A DNA stretch of 12,313 nt from an uncultured Actinomycetes bacterium. GTDB taxonomy: Bacteria; Actinomycetota; Actinomycetes; S36-B12. Below, in pieces: positions 1 through 5,624 of the stretch; the stretch's first letter is position 1; each line of letters begins with the position of its first letter. The stretch covers positions 1-12,313 of the forward strand of contig CAINGG010000459.1 in the NCBI GenBank assembly GCA_903848435.1. The letters run 5' to 3'. The translations under genes were made by a program, and so were the position numbers. Under the pieces are notes generated by a model. It ran no database searches, was not told the origin of the DNA, and saw only the letters and a list, made by a program, of their open reading frames with translations.

Positions 1-2
1 AC

Positions 3-347
3 ACCGTTAACGGCGATATCGAGCAGATCGTGCCCATCGTTCGGCAGGCGGTCGAGCTGGGTGCCGACATCATCAAGGCGGACCCCACCGACGACCCATC
101 GATGTATCACGAGGTCATTCGCACGGCATCCGGCATCCCGGTTCTGATTCGCGGCGGGGGCAAGGTTTCGGACGAGGAGATTTTCCGGCGTACCGAGGAG
201 CTGCTGCGCCAGGGAGCGGCCGGGCTCGTCTACGGCCGCAACATCATCCAGCACGACAATCCGGCTGGCATGACGCGCGCGCTCATGGCGATGCTGCACG
301 ACGGGGCCGATGCCGCTCAGGCGATGGCGGTCCTGCGCTCGTCATGA
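3..347 (+). CDS. Class I aldolase, DhnA/FbaB-LsrF-like superfamily (5' end missing)
   Basis: The reading frame is open from the window edge (first full codon at 3) to TGA at 345-347, so only the C-terminal ~114 residues are present. They contain GADIIKADPTDD, whose lysine aligns with the Schiff-base lysine strand of DhnA-type class I aldolases; IPVLIRGGGK, a glycine-rich phosphate-binding strand; and GLVYGRNIIQHDNP, the last barrel strands with the family's GRNIxQ signature. Enzymes of this (beta/alpha)8 superfamily cleave or form C-C bonds in phosphorylated sugars (fructose-bisphosphate aldolase, LsrF thiolase, ADTH synthase). The substrate cannot be fixed from this fragment. The GTG at 30 is internal, since homologous-looking sequence continues upstream of it. 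The ATGA overlap with the downstream oxidoreductase suggests a catabolic operon for a sugar or polyol. Family assignment is firm; the specific reaction is not. Confidence 0.85.
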   Translation, partial: TVNGDIEQIVPIVRQAVELGADIIKADPTDDPSMYHEVIRTASGIPVLIRGGGKVSDEEIFRRTEELLRQGAAGLVYGRNIIQHDNPAGMTRALMAMLHDGADAAQAMAVLRSS

Positions 348-1474
348 GCGACGTGCGCATCGGCATCATCGGCGGCGGCCTCATGGGCCGCGAGCTGGTC
401 GGAGTCTGCGGCCGGTGGGATCTCCTGATCGACCATCCGGTCAGGCCCCGGGTAGTCGCGGTTGCCGATCCGGCTCCGGGAGCGCGCGGTTGGTTCGAGC
501 GCGTCCCCAGCGTCACGACCCTCACCGACGACTGGCGTGCGTTAGTCGAGTCCGATGACATCGACGTGCTCTACATCGCGGTGCCGCATGACCTGCACGA
601 GGAGATCTACACGGCGGCGGCGCGCGCTGGCCGCGACTACCTGGCGGAGAAGCCCTTCGGCATCGACCTTGCGGCGGCCGAGCGCATCGTGGCAGCCATC
701 GATGCGTCTGACGCGTTCGTCCGCGTCTCGAGCGAGTTCCCCTTCTATCCCGGTGCCCAACGCGCCTATGCCTACGCCGCTTCGGGGGCCCTGGGCGACA
801 TCCTTGACGTGCGATCGGGTTTTTGGCACTCCTCCGACCTCAATCGGGCCAAGCCCATCAACTGGAAGCGCCGGTCAGCCACCTGCGGCGCCATCGGCGT
901 GATGGGGGACCTCGGACTTCACGTCGCCCACCTGCCCCTGCGACTTGGGTGGCAGCCGTCGTCCGTCTACGGTCGCCTCGACGACGTCGTCACCGAGCGG
1001 CCGGGGCCCGACGGGTCTGCCGTGCCGTGCGACACGTGGGACAACGCCCTTCTGGTCTGCGATACGCACCCCCGGTCAGGGGGACGGGACTTCACCATGC
1101 TGTGGGAGACAAGGCGCATTGCCCCCGGCCACTCCAACACGTGGTACATCGATGCCGTAGGAATGGACGGCGGGGTGCAGTTCAGCACGCGCCAGCCCAC
1201 GCTGCTGAGGCGATTCCGCGTGGCTGGCGGCGAGCAGGCGTGGGAGGAGACCCAGCCTGGCAATGTCTCCTCCTGGCCGGTGGTCTCGGGCGCGATCTTC
1301 GAGTTCGGGTTCGGTGATGCGCTGCTGCAGATGTGGGCGTCCTACCTCGCCGAGCGCGTGGGTGCGCTAGGCGATCGATTCGGCACTGCCACGCCAGCCG
1401 AGGCCCTGGAGTCCCATCGCGTCTTTGCTGCCGCCCTACGCTCCTGGCAGACGCAGGCTCCTGCACGCCCCTGA
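344..1474 (+). CDS. Gfo/Idh/MocA family NAD(P)-dependent oxidoreductase
   Basis: This 376-residue protein has the usual length and two-domain layout of the Gfo/Idh/MocA family. The N-terminal Rossmann domain begins with GIIGGGLMG (residues 7-15), followed by VAVADP (38-43), AVPHDLH (79-85) and AEKPFGIDL (101-109), which carries the near-invariant EKP lysine. The C-terminal alpha/beta domain has GDLGLH (188-193), the family's D-x3-H catalytic pair. Members oxidise or reduce hydroxyls of sugars and cyclitols (inositol 2-dehydrogenase, glucose-fructose oxidoreductase and others); the substrate cannot be told from motifs. The ATG at 344 overlaps the aldolase stop as ATGA, indicating translational coupling and a shared operon. 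The aldolase plus dehydrogenase pairing suggests sugar or polyol breakdown, but this is inference. Confidence 0.9.
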   Translation: MSDVRIGIIGGGLMGRELVGVCGRWDLLIDHPVRPRVVAVADPAPGARGWFERVPSVTTLTDDWRALVESDDIDVLYIAVPHDLHEEIYTAAARAGRDYLAEKPFGIDLAAAERIVAAIDASDAFVRVSSEFPFYPGAQRAYAYAASGALGDILDVRSGFWHSSDLNRAKPINWKRRSATCGAIGVMGDLGLHVAHLPLRLGWQPSSVYGRLDDVVTERPGPDGSAVPCDTWDNALLVCDTHPRSGGRDFTMLWETRRIAPGHSNTWYIDAVGMDGGVQFSTRQPTLLRRFRVAGGEQAWEETQPGNVSSWPVVSGAIFEFGFGDALLQMWASYLAERVGALGDRFGTATPAEALESHRVFAAALRSWQTQAPARP

Positions 1475-1522
1475 CGCTGCGAATCCCTGCCGGGCGCGTG
1501 GATGGCGTGCTTGGATGAACGC

Positions 1523-1531
1523 GGAAGGGGG
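1523..1531 (+). promoter_or_regulatory. Ribosome binding site for PPK2 gene
   Basis: A purine run GGAAGGGGG ends 5 nt before the GTG at 1537. It supports this GTG over the in-frame ATG at 1564, and shows this gene uses Shine-Dalgarno initiation, unlike the leaderless-looking genes elsewhere in the window. Confidence 0.6.
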
Positions 1532-1536
1532 TAGCC

Positions 1537-2439
1537 GTGGGCCAGTACGTCAGTCCCGACGACATGCCGCCTGCCAAGGTCAAGCGGCTCCCCAAGGAGT
1601 TCTACGAGGAGACCCTTTTCGCCCTGCAGGCGCAGCTCGTGGAGATGCAGGAGTGGGTCAAGGCGTCTGGCTCGCGGATCGTCGTGGTGTTCGAGGGCCG
1701 CGATGCCGCAGGCAAGGGATCGACGATCAAGCGAGTCGCCGAGTACCTCAACCCGCGCGTTGCGCGCATCGTGGCGCTGCCGACACCGACGGAGCGACAG
1801 AAGACCCAGTGGTACTTCCAGCGCTACGTCGAGCAACTGCCCGCCGCCGGCGAGATCGTGCTCTTCGACCGATCCTGGTACAACCGCGCGGGAGTCGAGA
1901 AGGTGATGGGCTTTTGCACTCCGGAGGAGTACCGAAGATTCCTGCGCCAGGCGCCCATCTTCGAGCGCATGCTGATCGAGGACGGCATCTTCTTGCGCAA
2001 GTACTGGTTCAGCGTGAGCAATCACGAGCAGGAGAAGCGATTCGCTTCGCGACTCAATGACCCCATGCGCCAGTGGAAACTTTCGCCGATGGACTTCGAA
2101 TCCATCATGAGGTGGGAGGACTACTCGCGAGCCAAGGACGAGATGATGGTGCATACCGACACCGACGAGTCGCCGTGGTTCGATGTCGAGGCTGACGACA
2201 AGCGCAAGGCGCGCATCAACATGATTCACCACCTGCTGTCATCGATCCCCTTCGAGCCGGTCAAGCGCCAGCCACTCACCCTCCCCAAGCGGCCCAAGGG
2301 GCACGGCTACCAGCGACCGCCACGCGACCTCAGCCGCTTCGTGCCCGACTATGCGGGCGAGCTGCTGACCACCGTGCGCGAGGCCGGCGACGCCGGCCCG
2401 GCGGGGAAGAAGAAGGGCAAGAAGCGCAGCGAGGACTAG
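1537..2439 (+). CDS. ppk2: Polyphosphate kinase 2 (PPK2), class I-like
   Basis: The 300-residue protein is a single PPK2 domain with short tails. The Walker A loop is EGRDAAGKGS (residues 53-62, Lys60), the lid region holds ERQKTQWYFQRY (86-97), and Walker B is IVLFDRSWYNR (107-117, Asp111), followed by AGVEKVMGFC, all typical of single-domain class I PPK2 enzymes. These transfer phosphate between inorganic polyphosphate and nucleoside phosphates, usually making NTP from NDP; the nucleotide preference is not visible here. The protein is cytosolic and ends in a Lys/Arg-rich tail (GKKKGKKRSED), probably disordered. GTG at 1537 is chosen because of the purine-rich RBS. It is separated by 62 bp from the upstream oxidoreductase and runs convergent to the YihY gene, so it is probably transcribed alone or by read-through from upstream. 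Confidence 0.93.
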   Translation: MGQYVSPDDMPPAKVKRLPKEFYEETLFALQAQLVEMQEWVKASGSRIVVVFEGRDAAGKGSTIKRVAEYLNPRVARIVALPTPTERQKTQWYFQRYVEQLPAAGEIVLFDRSWYNRAGVEKVMGFCTPEEYRRFLRQAPIFERMLIEDGIFLRKYWFSVSNHEQEKRFASRLNDPMRQWKLSPMDFESIMRWEDYSRAKDEMMVHTDTDESPWFDVEADDKRKARINMIHHLLSSIPFEPVKRQPLTLPKRPKGHGYQRPPRDLSRFVPDYAGELLTTVREAGDAGPAGKKKGKKRSED

Positions 2440-2463
2440 CTGCTAGTGGCTAGTTGCCCTCGC
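2429..2463. terminator. Shared hairpin between convergent ppk2 and yihY-like genes
   Basis: GCGAGGACTAGC (2429-2440) pairs with GCTAGT (2449-2454) plus CCTCGC (2458-2463): a 12-bp stem with a 3-nt bulge (2455-2457) and an 8-nt loop. The TAG stop of ppk2 (2437-2439) and the TAG stop of the opposite-strand gene (2450-2452) lie in the stem arms or at the stem-loop edge. No U-tract follows on either strand, so it would be a U-less, bidirectional terminator or an mRNA 3'-end stabiliser. The structure is seen directly; its function is inferred. Confidence 0.5.
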
Positions 2464-3325
2464 CACGCAGTTGCGCGTTGAGGATGGCTCCGATCAGCAC
2501 GGCATACCCGGAGAAGTACACCGTCAGCATCAAGATGATGGCGCTGGACAAGGCGCCGTAAACCGCGTCGTAGGACCCTGCGTAGGTGACGAAGATGCCG
2601 AAGCCCACGAAGACGGCCACGGTGCCGATAGCCCCGAAGGCGGCGCCCGGGAAGTAGGAGAGGCGGCTGTGGATGCGGCCGGTCGAGAATCGGAAGAGCG
2701 CGGCCAGGGCCAGCATCAGTACCACGATGCCGACGACCGCATTGATGGTGAGGAGGATCGTGCGCCACGCGCCGCTTTGCGAGCCGGCGTAGGACACCAG
2801 CAGTGCCGTCCCGACGGTGAGGGCCGCGGTGACCAGCATTCCGGCCGTCGCGCCGACAAACGCACGTCCGCGCGCAATGACGTAGCTTTGCGGTGGCAGT
2901 CCGTAGGCCATCCGAGTCCCGCGCGCGAAGTTGTAGTAGCCCGCTGAGGTCGACCACAGCACGACCACGAGCGACACGGCAAAGCCCACGGAGAGGGCGG
3001 AAGGCCGGGTCTGGGCGGCAGCCTCGATCTGGCGCAGGACCACACCGCCCAGGCTGTTGGGGCTGGCCTTATCGAGTTCGTTCAGGGTGCTGGCGATCTC
3101 TGCGGGGCTGAGCACCAGGCCGAGGATCATGACGACGGCGATGAGCGCCGGGAATATCGCAATGACGAACCAGAAGGCGATGCCTGCGGCGCTCAGCCCG
3201 ATCCGCTCGGCGCTCTGGGCCCGCACAACACGCTGCACGAGGTCGGTGACATCCCTGGCGCGTGGATGGGAGGCGAGGTAGCCGGCTAGCCGATCACGGG
3301 CCCGTGTGACGAAGGCCGGGGGCAT
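2450..3325 (-). CDS. YihY/BrkB family inner membrane protein
   Basis: This 291-residue protein has about six predicted membrane segments (residues ~48-72, 112-130, 157-180, 188-211, 227-249, 257-282). Landmarks of the YihY/virulence factor BrkB family (UPF0761) appear in order: GLSAAGIAFWFVIAIFPAL in the first helix, VLWSTSAGYYNFARG (123-136), YFPGA (224-228), YDAVYGAL (252-259) and the closing GAILNA motif (279-284). The biochemical role of the family is not established; the old annotation as ribonuclease BN was an error. The ATG at 3325 is 3 nt after the stop of the upstream 96-residue membrane protein gene and has no clear Shine-Dalgarno sequence, so translation is probably coupled. The two membrane proteins likely form an operon. 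Confidence 0.9.
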   Translation of the reverse strand: MPPAFVTRARDRLAGYLASHPRARDVTDLVQRVVRAQSAERIGLSAAGIAFWFVIAIFPALIAVVMILGLVLSPAEIASTLNELDKASPNSLGGVVLRQIEAAAQTRPSALSVGFAVSLVVVLWSTSAGYYNFARGTRMAYGLPPQSYVIARGRAFVGATAGMLVTAALTVGTALLVSYAGSQSGAWRTILLTINAVVGIVVLMLALAALFRFSTGRIHSRLSYFPGAAFGAIGTVAVFVGFGIFVTYAGSYDAVYGALSSAIILMLTVYFSGYAVLIGAILNAQLRGEGN

Positions 3326-3328
3326 CGA

Positions 3329-3619
3329 TCAGCCCGTGGCAGTGAAGATGACTGCGATGACGAAGGCCACGATGCCCAGATAGACCATGGTGACGCCGAT
3401 CGCGGCGATTCGCAGGGGCGCGCGCTCGTCGCTGATGGCGATACGCCAGAAGTGCGTGAACACCTTCGAGAACGGAGTCGCCTCACGAGCGGGGTTGCCC
3501 GAGGGATCCCGCTGCGCCCAGTAGGAGCGCTCGCTCGACATCCCGTACAGGGCGAAGAGCAGGCCGAAGAGGGCGAGGAAGATCCCGATGAACCAAAACG
3601 TCATGGCGGCGATGGACAC
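3329..3619 (-). CDS. Small two-helix membrane protein of unknown function
   Basis: I do not recognise this 96-residue protein. It has two hydrophobic helices (residues ~7-27 and ~70-93) joined by a polar loop of about 40 residues with SERSYWAQRDPSGNPAREATPF and basic/aromatic residues. Both ends are probably on the same side of the membrane. The GTG start at 3619 is preceded at exactly 6 nt by TAGGGT, matching the leaderless pattern seen elsewhere in the window; an alternative ATG at 3604 (Met6) would trim the N-terminus. It lies directly after the SGNH gene and 3 nt before the YihY-like gene, so it probably shares a transcript, and perhaps a function, with the latter. Codon use resembles its neighbours, and the hydrophobic pattern supports a real gene. 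Confidence 0.7.
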   Translation of the reverse strand: MSIAAMTFWFIGIFLALFGLLFALYGMSSERSYWAQRDPSGNPAREATPFSKVFTHFWRIAISDERAPLRIAAIGVTMVYLGIVAFVIAVIFTATG

Positions 3620-3625
3620 GGCGCA

Positions 3626-3631
3626 ACCCTA
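3626..3631 (-). promoter_or_regulatory. Candidate -10 (TAGGGT) for leaderless transcript of the 96-residue protein gene
   Basis: TAGGGT ends 6 nt before the GTG at 3619. Its first three bases are the TAG stop codon of the upstream SGNH gene. No convincing -35 is visible. The spacing matches seven other genes in the window. This is a sequence pattern only; no transcript data. Confidence 0.4.
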
Positions 3632-4423
3632 TCGGCGCAGGAGCCCGGCGACGGATCGACCCATCGCGGCATAGGCCTGGGCCGTGGGGTGCAGTGAGTC
3701 CTGGGCATCTCCGGATAGGGGAGTGACGAACCACGGGGTGGAGGAGCACAGGGAATGCCGATCGACGACCCGCGGCCAGTCGACATAGCTCGCGTCGGTG
3801 CCGCGTGCGGCTGCCGCGATCGTCGCGTCGAGTTCGGACTGCAGGGCCAGGATGGCTCGGATCTCTGCCTCGTCGAGGAAGCCTCCGAGGGCTGATCGCA
3901 TGCACGCGCCCGCACCGGAAAGCAGTCGCGGGTAGCCCGCGAGAACGATGCGGGCACCGGGAGCCTGTGCGCTCGCCGTGTCCACGATCTGGCGCAGGCC
4001 CTGGCCGATGGCCGGCAAGCCCGCACGCGACTCGGCCACGCGGTCCAGGCAGTCAGTGCGGAAAGGTGCGAGACACGCGAAGGCGATGGAGGAGAAACCC
4101 GCGTCGTTGCCGCCCACTTGGACGAGCACGGTGGCCGCGTCCGGGCGCACGCGCGCCGCTTGCTCGAGCACCTCGGGGATCCGCGCCCCCGGGCACGACT
4201 CGTCGGTCAGCGTGCGAGCCGTGCGGCGCGTGGCGTCGGCGGCGTACGAAAGCTCGGATCGACGGCACCCGTCGATCACGGAGTAGTCGCCCGCCCCCAC
4301 GCCGGCCATGTAGGAGTCGCCGATGGCGACGACGATCGGCTGCTCGGCCTGGGCCGGGGCGGGTCCCAGTGCTGCTGCCGTCGCCAGGACGGCGGCGGCA
4401 GAGGCGATGATGGCGCGGAGCAC
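3629..4423 (-). CDS. Secreted SGNH/GDSL-family hydrolase (lipase/esterase-like)
   Basis: The protein is 264 residues from the GTG at 4423. Residues 1-26 form a signal peptide (VLRAII, Ala/Leu core, AQA cleavage site), so it is probably exported. Block I is GDSYMAGVGAG (35-45, nucleophile Ser37), block III is GGND (104-107), and block V is DSLHP (Asp242, His245), giving a complete catalytic set. Six cysteines (53, 77, 117, 125, 174, 226) could form three disulfides, as in known secreted actinobacterial SGNH esterases. The substrate (lipid, acylated glycan or other ester) is unknown. The frame stays open far upstream to 5071, but that part lies antisense to the polymerase gene and has no SGNH content; the start at 4423 fits both the signal peptide and a TACCGT hexamer 6 nt upstream. 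Confidence 0.88.
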   Translation of the reverse strand: MLRAIIASAAAVLATAAALGPAPAQAEQPIVVAIGDSYMAGVGAGDYSVIDGCRRSELSYAADATRRTARTLTDESCPGARIPEVLEQAARVRPDAATVLVQVGGNDAGFSSIAFACLAPFRTDCLDRVAESRAGLPAIGQGLRQIVDTASAQAPGARIVLAGYPRLLSGAGACMRSALGGFLDEAEIRAILALQSELDATIAAAARGTDASYVDWPRVVDRHSLCSSTPWFVTPLSGDAQDSLHPTAQAYAAMGRSVAGLLRR

Positions 4424-4424
4424 C

Positions 4425-4453
4425 CTGACACGGTATCCGCCGAGCAGTACCGT
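4425..4453 (+). promoter_or_regulatory. Candidate promoter for LigD-type polymerase gene: CTGACA-17-TACCGT
   Basis: CTGACA (4425-4430) matches TTGACA at 5 of 6 positions, is separated by 17 bp from TACCGT (4448-4453), and that hexamer is followed after 6 nt by the GTG at 4460. This is a near-ideal sigma-70-type layout producing a leaderless mRNA. The -35 overlaps the divergent SGNH promoter, so the two polymerases would compete for the site. Confidence 0.55.
4430..4435 (-). promoter_or_regulatory. Candidate -10 (TACCGT) for leaderless SGNH hydrolase transcript
   Basis: On the minus strand TACCGT lies exactly 6 nt before the GTG at 4423. There is no obvious -35. It is the mirror image of the polymerase gene's -10 at 4448-4453, and its 6-nt spacer is overlapped by the -35-like CTGACA of that promoter. 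Confidence 0.45.
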
Positions 4454-4459
4454 GGCGCG

Positions 4460-5500
4460 GTGGAGAGTTCCCGCTTCGGCGCGCCCGTGGAGATCGTGGC
4501 CGGCAGCACGCCGGTGCGCATCTCCAGCCCCGACCGGCCCATGTGGCGTGAGGGCGATGACCTCATCACCAAGATCGACCTGGCCCGCTACTACGCGGCG
4601 GTGTCCACGCCCTTGCTCCACGCCCTGCGTGATCGACCGACGACGCTGCAGCGCTGGCCCGATGGCGTGCTCGTCGATGGTGAGTTCGGGGAGAGCTTCT
4701 ACAACAAGCACCTGCCCAGGGGTGCGCCCGACTACGTCGACTCGGTCGAGATCACGTTCCCGTCCGGCCGCACTGGGGTGCAGGTGTGCCCGACCAATGA
4801 GGCAACCATCCTGTGGGCGGCCAACCTCGGCTGCGTCACGTTTCATCCCTGGCCGGTGCGCCGTGCCGATATCGATCGCCCCGATGAGTTGCGGCTGGAT
4901 CTCGACCCGCAACCGGGTCGCGACTTCGCCGACGCGGTCGAAGCGGCGCTCGCACTTCGAGACATGCTGGCGAACCTTGGGGCCGATCCCTACGTCAAGA
5001 CGAGCGGTGGCCGCGGAGTCCATGTCTTCGTCGCGATCGAACCCCGCTGGGAGTTCCTCGACGTGCGGCATGCGGCCATTGCCCTGGGGAGGGAACTCGA
5101 GCGCGCGCTGCCAGACCTCGTCACCACCGCCTGGTGGAAGGAAGAGCGGGGGTCGCGAGTCTTCGTGGACTACAACCAGATGGCCCGCGACCGCACGATG
5201 GCATCGGCATGGTCCCTGCGAGCTCGACCGGGGGCGCCTGTGTCCATGCCGGTGACATGGGATCGGCTGCCCACCGTGCTTCCCGCGGCCTTCAGCCTGC
5301 GCAGCGTTCCGGACCTTTACGCGGCGGATGGGGATCCGTGGGCCTCCCTCGGCACCGAAGCCTTCGACATCGCCCCACTGCTGGACATGTGGCGGGCCGA
5401 CATCGACGATCGCGGCCTGGGGGAGATGCCCTTCCCGCCCGACTATCCCAAGATGCCGGGGGAGCCGCCGAGGGTGCAGCCGAGCCGAGCGCGCACGTGA
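4460..5500 (+). CDS. LigD-type primase-polymerase domain (PolDom), free-standing
   Basis: This 346-residue protein matches the LigD polymerase domain of bacterial non-homologous end joining, an archaeo-eukaryotic primase fold that adds (ribo)nucleotides at DNA breaks. Visible motifs: FYNKH (80-84), FHPW (128-131), the metal-binding aspartates in RLDLDP (145-150), KTSGGRGVHV (180-189), and the third acidic residue in VFVDYNQ (234-240), followed by SLRARPGAPVSMPVTW. No ligase or phosphoesterase domain is attached, and no Ku or ligase gene lies nearby. In Streptomyces and mycobacteria such split or extra PolDoms exist beside full LigD. I choose GTG 4460 because TACCGT sits 6 nt upstream and protein similarity begins soon after; GTG 4487 or 4496 are alternatives. 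The family is certain; whether it acts in end joining here depends on genes outside the window. Confidence 0.9.
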   Translation: MESSRFGAPVEIVAGSTPVRISSPDRPMWREGDDLITKIDLARYYAAVSTPLLHALRDRPTTLQRWPDGVLVDGEFGESFYNKHLPRGAPDYVDSVEITFPSGRTGVQVCPTNEATILWAANLGCVTFHPWPVRRADIDRPDELRLDLDPQPGRDFADAVEAALALRDMLANLGADPYVKTSGGRGVHVFVAIEPRWEFLDVRHAAIALGRELERALPDLVTTAWWKEERGSRVFVDYNQMARDRTMASAWSLRARPGAPVSMPVTWDRLPTVLPAAFSLRSVPDLYAADGDPWASLGTEAFDIAPLLDMWRADIDDRGLGEMPFPPDYPKMPGEPPRVQPSRART

Positions 5501-5516
5501 CTGACTGAATGGCCTG

Positions 5517-5555
5517 CGCTGGTACGTTGGGACTGCCGTCCCGAACGGGCCAGCG
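5517..5555. terminator. Nested inverted repeats between convergent polymerase and aldehyde dehydrogenase genes
   Basis: The 124-bp gap between the two stop codons holds an outer repeat CGCTGG (5517-5522)/CCAGCG (5550-5555) enclosing an inner hairpin GGGAC-tgcc-GTCCC (5529-5542). No T-tract follows. It may end transcription from one or both sides; the evidence is structural only. Confidence 0.3.
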
Positions 5556-5624
5556 GCGCCCTCCCCATCGGCACTGTCTTGCCGCCTCGTGGGGGCCTGC
5601 CTCGCGTCAACGACAATTAGCTCA

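Noticed and set aside
1342..2232. 296-codon open frame on the minus strand over ppk2
   Set aside because: It is a shadow of the PPK2 coding frame; the translation has no domain and PPK2 is unambiguous on the plus strand.
4118..4459. Upstream in-frame extension of the polymerase gene
   Set aside because: The extension is antisense to the SGNH gene's signal peptide and N-terminal half, and PolDom similarity begins just after 4460.
4424..5071. Long open minus-strand frame continuing upstream of the SGNH gene
   Set aside because: It is antisense to the polymerase gene, contains no recognisable domain, and the signal peptide and -10 spacing place the start at 4423.
5501..5624. Possible small gene in the gap between convergent genes
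   Set aside because: The only open frame there (from the ATG at 5509) continues antisense into the aldehyde dehydrogenase, lacks a ribosome site, and has no recognisable features.
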